A model generated the notes under the pieces. That model did not search any database, was not told the origin of the DNA, and was given only the letters and a program-made list of their open reading frames with translations. Positions 5,358 through 10,057 of a DNA stretch of 10,057 nucleotides are shown in pieces (positions within the stretch are counted from its first letter, which is position 1; each line of letters begins with the position of its first letter). The position numbers were made by a program, and so were the translations under genes. The DNA lies in assembly GCA_038318455.1 (NCBI GenBank), contig JBBQCF010000033.1, positions 1-10,057 of the forward strand, given 5' to 3'. The stretch comes from UBA12068 sp038318455. Its GTDB lineage: Bacteria; Patescibacteriota; Minisyncoccia; Moranbacterales; GWC2-37-73.

Positions 5358-5707
5358 TTATTTTAAGATTTTTTGATCAATAAACCTCTTCAATTCCTCT
5401 TTCACGACCTGCTCCATTTTCTCGTGTGAAGTTTTCCCCTTTCCAGAGAGAATTTCCAATTTGTTGGCTTAACTAAGCCAATTCCGGAATTTCCGGATTT
5501 GGCTTGAACAGTGGATTCTTCCAATAATTCACCTTCTTCGTAAATATTTTTTATATGTTCAGAAACAGTTCTGACGTCTTTTTGAAGTAAGCCAGCCATT
5601 TGAGCTTGTGATAACCAAACAGTTTCACCTTCAAGAGTTACCTCAATTTCAGTTTTTCCATCTTCAGAACTATAAAGAATAATTTTATTATTTTTTTCTG
5701 ATTCCAT
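5358..5707 (-). pseudogene. RhuM-family gene with internal deletion
   Basis: Residues 1-62 read as a good RhuM (COG3943-like) N-terminus: IILYSSEDGKTEIEVTLEGE, then WLSQAQMAGLLQKDVRTVSE and HIKNIYEEGEL, a helix-turn-helix region. Intact family members continue for about 250 more residues with a YNLDAIISVGYRVNS-like block; that is absent. The frame instead runs to a stop at 5402 with unrelated sequence. In another frame the minus strand reads KLEILSGKGKTSHEKMEQVV, then a charged helix, to a TAA at 5358-5360. This resembles the family's C-terminal L-E-x-x-x-GK-x-SH region. So the two ends remain while the middle was lost, with a frame change near 5460. RhuM proteins are common accessory genes in defence and mobile regions. 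Confidence 0.68.
5475..5505. repeat. 31-bp near-perfect hairpin in the RhuM remnant
   Basis: The arm AAGCCAATTCCGGAA, one T, then its reverse complement with a single mismatch. A second inverted repeat, TTGGCTTA-AC-TAAGCCAA (5464-5481), shares the left arm, so the TTGGCTT/AAGCCAA element occurs three times within 42 bp. It lies just before the deletion junction near 5460. Confidence 0.65.
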
Positions 5708-6051
5708 AATTTTGCCAGCGAGAGCTATTTTTATGTCTTGTTGCTATCAACAAAACATCTGTGAATAACTTATTTATAAAATTATTTTATACCAATAATC
5801 AAACTGAAGCTCCGCATGAGAATATTTGGCACCAGTCCTACCCCAGTGTTGTGAATTTTGAGCCAAGCATTTTTTGAGCAATCAAGACATACGAGAAAAT
5901 TTGTTTTTGATAATTTCATATTGTTTTTTGTTACGCAGCAAGCTTATTTTTCAAAACGGTACCTGACCCAATTTACCTCGGTAATAAGACTTTATATATT
6001 CCAAATTTCAACCATTTTGATTTATTTTTTCTAAATTAATTCATGTAATAA
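5708..6051. other. Gene-poor, decayed stretch
   Basis: There is no supported gene. On the minus strand at about 5775-5870 an open stretch without a start reads WGRTGAKYSHAELQFDYWYK and then stops; it may be a gene tail but matches nothing I can name. At 5930-5957 there is a partial copy of the palindrome region found upstream of AbrB copy 1. Next to it, GGTACCTGACCC (5957-5968) lies in nested short inverted repeats (CTTATT/AATAAG and GGTA/TACC). GGGTCAGGTACC is a string I associate with REP/Y1-transposase repeats, from memory only. The whole stretch looks like layered remnants. Confidence 0.4.
5930..5957. repeat. Third, partial copy of the palindrome region
   Basis: GTTACGCAGC (one change from the palindrome half GTTACGTAGC) runs straight into AAGCTTATTTTTCAAAAC, which is identical to 5271-5288 just right of the full palindrome. 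The second palindrome half is missing, as if 12 bp were deleted. No AbrB-coding sequence accompanies it. Confidence 0.6.
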
Positions 6052-8508
6052 TTAACATTTCTTCGTATTATTGCAACTTGGAAAATTCATGCAACCATAA
6101 AAAACACCAAATTTTCCGAAGCGTTTCGTCATTTCTCCACCGCATTCTAAACATCGAACTATTTCATCATCATTTTTTTCTAAACCCTCTAATTCCAAAA
6201 CGAAAACGGATTCATGATGGTCCTCGGTTATTATGAAAACCTTCTGTCTCGCGCGTGTCATGGCAACATACATTAATCTGCGTTCTTCTGCGTGTGGATA
6301 TGATTCTCCTTCACTTAAAACAATTCCCAAGATAGGATCATCAACAACACCAGAAGGAAATCCGTATTTACCTGAAACCATATCCATAATAACGACATAA
6401 TCTGCTTCTGTTCCTTTTGAGGCATGAATTGTCATAAATTCAATGGATAAATTCGTATAATCATTTTGGTATACTGAAATATTAGAAGGTTTATTATAAT
6501 TATAACGACCCAATATGAGCACAGTTATTTTTTTTCGAACTTTTGATGTTATTTTTGAAATTGTTTCAAAAATTTCGCGCAATAAGTGATTAGCATCATC
6601 ATATTTCTTACTAGAATAAATTTCAATTGCATTTTTTTCTGAATGAAAATTTGCAACAACTTTTTTTTGTATTTGTTGAGGATTTTTAAGGATAAAATTA
6701 TTTGAGACAGCTGCCAATCGATCGTTAAAACGATTTGTAACAACCAGTTGATTTTTTCTTGTAAATCCATATGATTGCTCAAATTCTGTCATAAGAGAAA
6801 TATCTGAACCCGAAAAACGAAAAATTGATTGCCAATCATCTCCAACACAAAATAATTTAGCATCAGGGTTTTGCTCACATAAGGCCTTAACAAGGTGATA
6901 TTTACTGACAGAAAAATCTTGAAATTCATCAATAATAATATATCTCAATTTAACATAAATTTTTCCACTGCTTATCAATTCTGTAGCCTGGATTAACATA
7001 TCATGAAAATCAATCAGCCCCGAATCTTTAAGATAATTTTCGTATTTTTCATACAATGGAGAAAAAAGTGCAAAAAAAGCTTGCTCTCTCAAAATGTTGC
7101 GAGTTGAAATTTTTTCGGATAATTTTGACATTGAATATCCATTTGATTTGCTTAAGTCCAAAAAAACAACAAACAAGTCGATTATTTTTTTAATGTCGAC
7201 ACTTTTTGCAAGAGAATCATAAACTTTTTGCATATCAACTAGATCGAACTTTACACTGTGCAATTTTAATTTGTCTGTCAATAATTCTTGCCAATTATTT
7301 TCTAAAAATTCATAACTATATGACTCGATAAGAATTGTTCTATGCTTAGCGTGTAGCTCTCTTTTCCAATCCATTTGCTGTCGATATTTTTCAGAATTCT
7401 TTGAATTTTGAAAATTGTCACTTGTAAATTTTGTTTCTCCATTTCGATTTATGCCAAAATGCTCTAAATAAATTCCATATTCAGGGAGAAAAAAATCAGG
7501 CTTATATTGTCCATAATCTACATTTGCAGTTTCATATTCATAAGATGATTCATATACATAGTCCACACCATTAAGGTATAGAAAATTTGCAATCATTGCT
7601 TCTTGCTGACTTTTTACAAATTCCTTTTTTAAAGTAATAATACCTTCTGTTTTTATGTACTTATAATAATCATTAAGATTGGAAAATCCTGGCTCCAAAA
7701 CTACAGGTCTCAAATAAAACGCAAAATAATATACAGCAAGCTTTAAATATTTTTCATCTTGCAAAATATCATTAAAATTTTCATTGAAAAAAATTTTCTT
7801 TTCGCTTGATTCAGCAAAAGCAATTGAAGGTTTTTTGCCGATAGCTTTCCCGATAATTGAAAGACCGAAGCTATGAAAGGTCTTCGCCTTAACATCTATC
7901 TGTCCAAATTTACTTTCAATGCGTGAAGATAACTCCTTAACTGCTCCTCCAGTAAAAGATAATAATAAAATTTCCTCAGCTTTAATATTAACTCGATCTA
8001 AGAGATAAGCTAGTTTTCCTAATATAGTTGTTGTTTTGCCTGTGCCTGCCCCGGCGACTAGGAGCGTGTTATCTTCATCTGAAGCAATCGCGATTAATTG
8101 ATCAGAATTATTTTTAATATTCTTATTATCTAAAATGTCTTTGATTATTGGCGCTTCCTGCTTGATGAATTTTTCGTTTATTTTATTGATGTGTGATTTT
8201 CTACCATCATCAAAAAAATCCAAATACTGGAGAACTATTTTTACAAATGAATCTTCTATTTTAATTTCTAAAAATTCTTGATCAACTTTTTCTCTAAGAA
8301 ATGCATACTGTTCTTTCCATTTGCGATACTGCCAATCGCTAACATACCATTTACTATTTTTTATAACTTCAGCATCTTTTACAGCCATAATAAAATCACC
8401 CTCAAATTCTTTCAGGGAATTTATTAACTCCATTGCTCGATTTCTTTTTATATATTTATATACAAATACAGAAAGCACTATAAACAAGAGGAGGATAAAA
8501 AATAGCAT
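6052..8508 (-). CDS. Membrane-anchored UvrD/HelD-type helicase with nuclease insert and zinc ribbon
   Basis: An 818-residue superfamily 1 helicase. Residues 2-18 form a transmembrane helix (MLFFILLLFIVLSVFVYKYI). Walker A is AGAGTGKTTT (152-161); Walker B is IIIDEFQD (524-531). Motif III is VGDDWQSIFRFSG (555-567). MTIHASKGTEAD (692-703) and EERRLMYVAMTRAR (741-754) are the late motifs. Between Walker A and B an insert holds YKPDFFLPE (D338) and IYLEHFGI (E349), a PD-(D/E)xK-like nuclease core, followed by MDWKRELHAKH. A C4 zinc ribbon of the topoisomerase type closes the protein (C786, C789, C806, C812). It probably unwinds and may cut DNA at the membrane. It follows the zinc-ribbon membrane gene by 17 nt and has no Shine-Dalgarno site. 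Helicase IV (HelD) is the nearest named relative; the anchor is unusual. Confidence 0.92.
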   Translation of the reverse strand: MLFFILLLFIVLSVFVYKYIKRNRAMELINSLKEFEGDFIMAVKDAEVIKNSKWYVSDWQYRKWKEQYAFLREKVDQEFLEIKIEDSFVKIVLQYLDFFDDGRKSHINKINEKFIKQEAPIIKDILDNKNIKNNSDQLIAIASDEDNTLLVAGAGTGKTTTILGKLAYLLDRVNIKAEEILLLSFTGGAVKELSSRIESKFGQIDVKAKTFHSFGLSIIGKAIGKKPSIAFAESSEKKIFFNENFNDILQDEKYLKLAVYYFAFYLRPVVLEPGFSNLNDYYKYIKTEGIITLKKEFVKSQQEAMIANFLYLNGVDYVYESSYEYETANVDYGQYKPDFFLPEYGIYLEHFGINRNGETKFTSDNFQNSKNSEKYRQQMDWKRELHAKHRTILIESYSYEFLENNWQELLTDKLKLHSVKFDLVDMQKVYDSLAKSVDIKKIIDLFVVFLDLSKSNGYSMSKLSEKISTRNILREQAFFALFSPLYEKYENYLKDSGLIDFHDMLIQATELISSGKIYVKLRYIIIDEFQDFSVSKYHLVKALCEQNPDAKLFCVGDDWQSIFRFSGSDISLMTEFEQSYGFTRKNQLVVTNRFNDRLAAVSNNFILKNPQQIQKKVVANFHSEKNAIEIYSSKKYDDANHLLREIFETISKITSKVRKKITVLILGRYNYNKPSNISVYQNDYTNLSIEFMTIHASKGTEADYVVIMDMVSGKYGFPSGVVDDPILGIVLSEGESYPHAEERRLMYVAMTRARQKVFIITEDHHESVFVLELEGLEKNDDEIVRCLECGGEMTKRFGKFGVFYGCMNFPSCNNTKKC

Positions 8509-8525
8509 ATCTATAAACTTTTATG

Positions 8526-8840
8526 TTAAATTTGTTTTGTATATTTACATTTTGGATAACTCGAACATCCATAAAAACTATTTCCAACATTTGAACCTTT
8601 TCGTGCAATTCTAAAAACCAAATGAGAACCGCATTGTGGGCAATTTTCCATTACTGATTTGGAAATTTTATTCCCTGATTTATAATCCCTTAACTTTCTT
8701 TCAATAATTCTAAATCCTGATTTCACAAAAAACATCACAAACATAAAAATAATAAAAGGAATCATTATGCGAGGATTTAAAAATACATTCGCAAATCCGT
8801 TAAGTATTGCTTTTATTAAATCCCATTGATCAATATTCAT
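8526..8840 (-). CDS. Membrane protein with C-terminal C4 zinc ribbon
   Basis: A 104-residue protein with one strong transmembrane helix (about 25-40, IMIPFIIFMFVMFFVK), a basic linker and a topoisomerase-type C4 zinc ribbon: C67-PQ-C70, then FYGC92-SSYPK-C98. Such ribbons bind single-stranded DNA in topoisomerase I and are often appended to nucleases and helicases. The following helicase carries the same ribbon and its own N-terminal anchor, so the pair probably works together on DNA at the inner membrane face. The ATG is separated by one base from the stop of the AbrB copy upstream, so expression is probably coupled to that regulator. There is no nuclease domain, so it is not an Mrr-like enzyme. 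Confidence 0.87.
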   Translation of the reverse strand: MNIDQWDLIKAILNGFANVFLNPRIMIPFIIFMFVMFFVKSGFRIIERKLRDYKSGNKISKSVMENCPQCGSHLVFRIARKGSNVGNSFYGCSSYPKCKYTKQI

Positions 8841-8841
8841 A

Positions 8842-9006
8842 TTATTTCCAATCTGAAATTATTATTTTCTTTCTTTCGACTTTAAAAACCATTTTTTGGC
8901 GTTCGCGGATGCCGAGTTGATCAACGATTTCAGAAGGAATCACAATGGATAGACTCCGCTTCCCCACCCTTGTCACTTTTCTGACTTATTCTTCTTTCTT
9001 TTTCAT
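8842..9006 (-). pseudogene. AbrB/SpoVT-type regulator, copy 2, with premature TAA
   Basis: This aligns codon for codon with copy 1 (55 codons including stop). Codon 7 is TAA (8988-8986) where copy 1 has TTG. After it the frame keeps the complete AbrB domain (VTRVGKRSLSIVIPSEIVDQ and onward to SDWK). Counting the 47 codons after the stop by hand, 3 differ in amino acid and about 16 differ only silently, so the domain was under strong selection until recently or still is. GTG codons at positions 11 and 14 could restart translation inside the domain. It ends one base before the zinc-ribbon membrane gene and carries the operator-like palindrome upstream. It could be a recent pseudogene, a reinitiated short form or a sequencing error. 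Confidence 0.7.
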
Positions 9007-9012
9007 GTTTTT

Positions 9013-9018
9013 ATTTTA
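9013..9018 (-). promoter_or_regulatory. -10 box of AbrB copy 2
   Basis: TAAAAT followed by 6 nt and ATG, matching the arrangement of copy 1. This would be the promoter of the AbrB, zinc-ribbon and helicase operon. Confidence 0.45.
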
Positions 9019-9034
9019 TTATTTAATTCTCCCT

Positions 9035-9056
9035 GTTACGTAGCAAGCAACGTAAC
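9035..9056. promoter_or_regulatory. Second 22-bp operator-like palindrome
   Basis: It differs from the perfect palindrome at 5249-5270 at 2 of 22 positions, both near the centre; the outer arms GTTACGT and ACGTAAC are intact. Its centre is 39.5 bp before the start of AbrB copy 2. The 78 bp between it and the end of the gene at 9145 show nothing else convincing. Confidence 0.65.
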
Positions 9057-9144
9057 AAACTTTTTAATCTATTTTTACCAAGTGTAGTCCCTGATTAGAT
9101 TTATAATTTCAAGCAAAATTATCTTTTTTTCAATTATTACTAAA

Positions 9145-9918
9145 TTATATTCCTATTTTTTTGTAATTCATTACCGACAAATATAATAAGAATACCCTTC
9201 CCTTTTGAGTTATAGCTATATTAACAGGATCAATTTTAATTAAATCTTGCTGAGCCAAAAAATTTAAGTATTTTAAAGAGTTCCAACTCTTGAATATTTT
9301 TCGATAAGTTTGAAGTACAATCCCATAATGACCTTCAATATATGCCCAGTCAACTGCGTTAAGCACTGCAAGTTTTGCCAATAAATCTATTTGACTCACA
9401 AAAATTATATTATAAATTCGCTCAAAATCCAATTCTATTTCTGCACGTGCTAATTTATCAGTTAATTGCTGCTGACTATTTTTCAAATTATCAATTACAG
9501 TTTCTTTTTCCTTAACTATAATGTTGAATTGTTCAGAATTAAGTTTTACTTCTTCAAGGGCAGATTTATTAAAATTAACCTCCTCCTGTTGAGAAAGCGG
9601 ATGTGATTTTGCCTTGACTTTTATACCACCTGGTATTTCTCCTTCCTCTATTCTCTCAATTAGACTCGCAATATTGCCTCTAAACATACAAATTGCTATT
9701 AAAACAATCGTTGGCCATATTGCAACTTTAAAATATTCAAGAATATTTTTTGATATTTCAAGCGATATACTTTTTAATATATAGATTGTTGATGCATAGA
9801 TAAGCATTGCAAATGCCAAAAAAATAAGAATGTCACTGATTACAAGCAGAATTTTTTTTATTTTTCGCAAAATATTCTTCGAAACAACTCCTAAAGTTAT
9901 TTCTTTCCAATTATTCAT
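9145..9918 (-). CDS. Two-helix membrane protein with coiled coil and winged-helix-like tail
   Basis: A 257-residue protein of no family I can name. It has two membrane helices (about 24-48 and 63-80), the second followed by FRGNIASLIERIEEGEIPGG. That WP-x-x-V...FR...L-x-RI...PGG pattern recurs in uncharacterised bacterial membrane proteins. A charged coiled coil covers about 110-165. The last 45 residues (LKYLNFLAQQDLIKIDPVNI, AITQKGRVFLLYL) resemble a winged helix ending in the common T-x-KGR-x-FL-x-YL. The soluble part is probably cytoplasmic. The ATG begins one base after the TGA of the upstream HEPN-like gene, so both are probably cotranslated and may act together. A membrane-linked sensor or effector is possible but unproven. 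Confidence 0.82.
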   Translation of the reverse strand: MNNWKEITLGVVSKNILRKIKKILLVISDILIFLAFAMLIYASTIYILKSISLEISKNILEYFKVAIWPTIVLIAICMFRGNIASLIERIEEGEIPGGIKVKAKSHPLSQQEEVNFNKSALEEVKLNSEQFNIIVKEKETVIDNLKNSQQQLTDKLARAEIELDFERIYNIIFVSQIDLLAKLAVLNAVDWAYIEGHYGIVLQTYRKIFKSWNSLKYLNFLAQQDLIKIDPVNIAITQKGRVFLLYLSVMNYKKIGI

Positions 9919-9919
9919 A

Positions 9920-10057
9920 TCAAAAAATATTCTTAATTATTTTCCTTACACCATCAATTAAATCCTCAACTTCTTCTTTTTTTGGTTCAGTCTTTTTCTT
10001 GTGGTCGCACAAATTTCTAATATCTCCCAAGAATTGAATTCTTCTCCAAGTTGGCAC
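9920..10057 (-). CDS. C-terminal 45 residues of a probable HEPN-domain protein
   Basis: An open frame enters from the right edge and ends with TGA at 9922-9920, one base before the next ATG. It reads PTWRRIQFLGDIRNLCDHKK, then a charged stretch, then EEVEDLIDGVRKIIKNIF. R-N-L-C-D-H is an R-x4-H motif with the typical Asn after Arg, the active-site signature of HEPN RNases, placed in the last helices as in that fold. The tail EEVEDLIDGV-K-IIK is one I recall from uncharacterised HEPN-like proteins. HEPN proteins often cut RNA in toxin-antitoxin, abortive-infection and CRISPR systems; others are only binding partners. With 45 residues visible the full domain cannot be confirmed. Confidence 0.65.
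   Translation of the reverse strand: MPTWRRIQFLGDIRNLCDHKKKTEPKKEEVEDLIDGVRKIIKNIF

Noticed and set aside
8321..8614. Plus-strand frame of 97 codons
   Set aside because: It is antisense to the start of the helicase and the end of the zinc-ribbon gene; no domain is seen.
8986..8988. Recoded stop codon in AbrB copy 2
   Set aside because: TAA is the normal stop of several genes here, and known Patescibacteria recoding concerns TGA, which acts as a stop in this window.
9103..9130. ATAATTT/AAATTAT stem followed by T7, like a plus-strand terminator
   Set aside because: The stem is purely A-T and no plus-strand gene precedes it.
1..10057. CRISPR arrays, tRNA or rRNA genes, intact insertion sequences
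   Set aside because: I saw no regularly spaced repeats, no tRNA-like cloverleaf ends and no intact transposase gene on either strand.

Overview
This is a gene-dense, mostly AT-rich bacterial window. A Candidate Phyla Radiation (Patescibacteria, Parcubacteria-like) genome is the best guess. The hints are a small two-helix membrane protein with a KAWETSW-RR signature that I recall from that group, many very short genes, few Shine-Dalgarno sites, and several -10 boxes placed so that transcription would begin at or next to the start codon. This is an inference. The code is the standard bacterial one: TAA and TAG end genes, and TGA is also used as a stop.

Left part (1-1434, minus strand): a gene with a perfect AGGAGG site leaves the left edge. 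Beside it, a probable operon reads leftward from an extended -10 near 1430: a possible 24-residue peptide, a 59-residue sigma-region-4-like helix-turn-helix protein, a one-helix coiled-coil membrane protein and a two-helix membrane protein.

SOS operon (1485-3424, plus strand): a LexA/UmuD-type self-cleaving repressor and a Y-family DNA polymerase with a clamp-binding motif overlap by one base. The promoter is TTGACA-18-TATAAT. A perfect GAAC-N4-GTTC box of the Bacillus LexA type fills its spacer, so the repressor probably controls itself and the polymerase. A 53-bp imperfect direct repeat brackets the operon, and its differences look like those of coding sequence. A sampled line of the polymerase gene has 32/60 G+C, against 16/60 in the helicase gene to the right.

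Middle (3528-6051, minus strand): a 457-residue protein with an HEDQH zinc-protease-like motif, an intact AbrB/SpoVT-type regulator, a RhuM-family gene reduced to its two ends, and decayed sequence.

Right part (6052-10057, minus strand): an AT-rich accessory block. An AbrB paralogue with a premature TAA sits one base before a membrane-anchored C4 zinc-ribbon protein. That is followed by an 818-residue membrane-anchored UvrD/HelD-type helicase with a nuclease-like insert and its own zinc ribbon. Upstream lie a two-helix coiled-coil protein and the tail of a probable HEPN protein (RNLCDH). Each AbrB copy has a 22-bp palindrome centred about 40 bp before its start codon, and a third, partial copy of that sequence lies at 5930. 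The most interesting candidates are the palindrome-AbrB cassettes, the membrane helicase-nuclease module and the HEPN/membrane pair. All could be defence or DNA-processing modules, but none is proven here.
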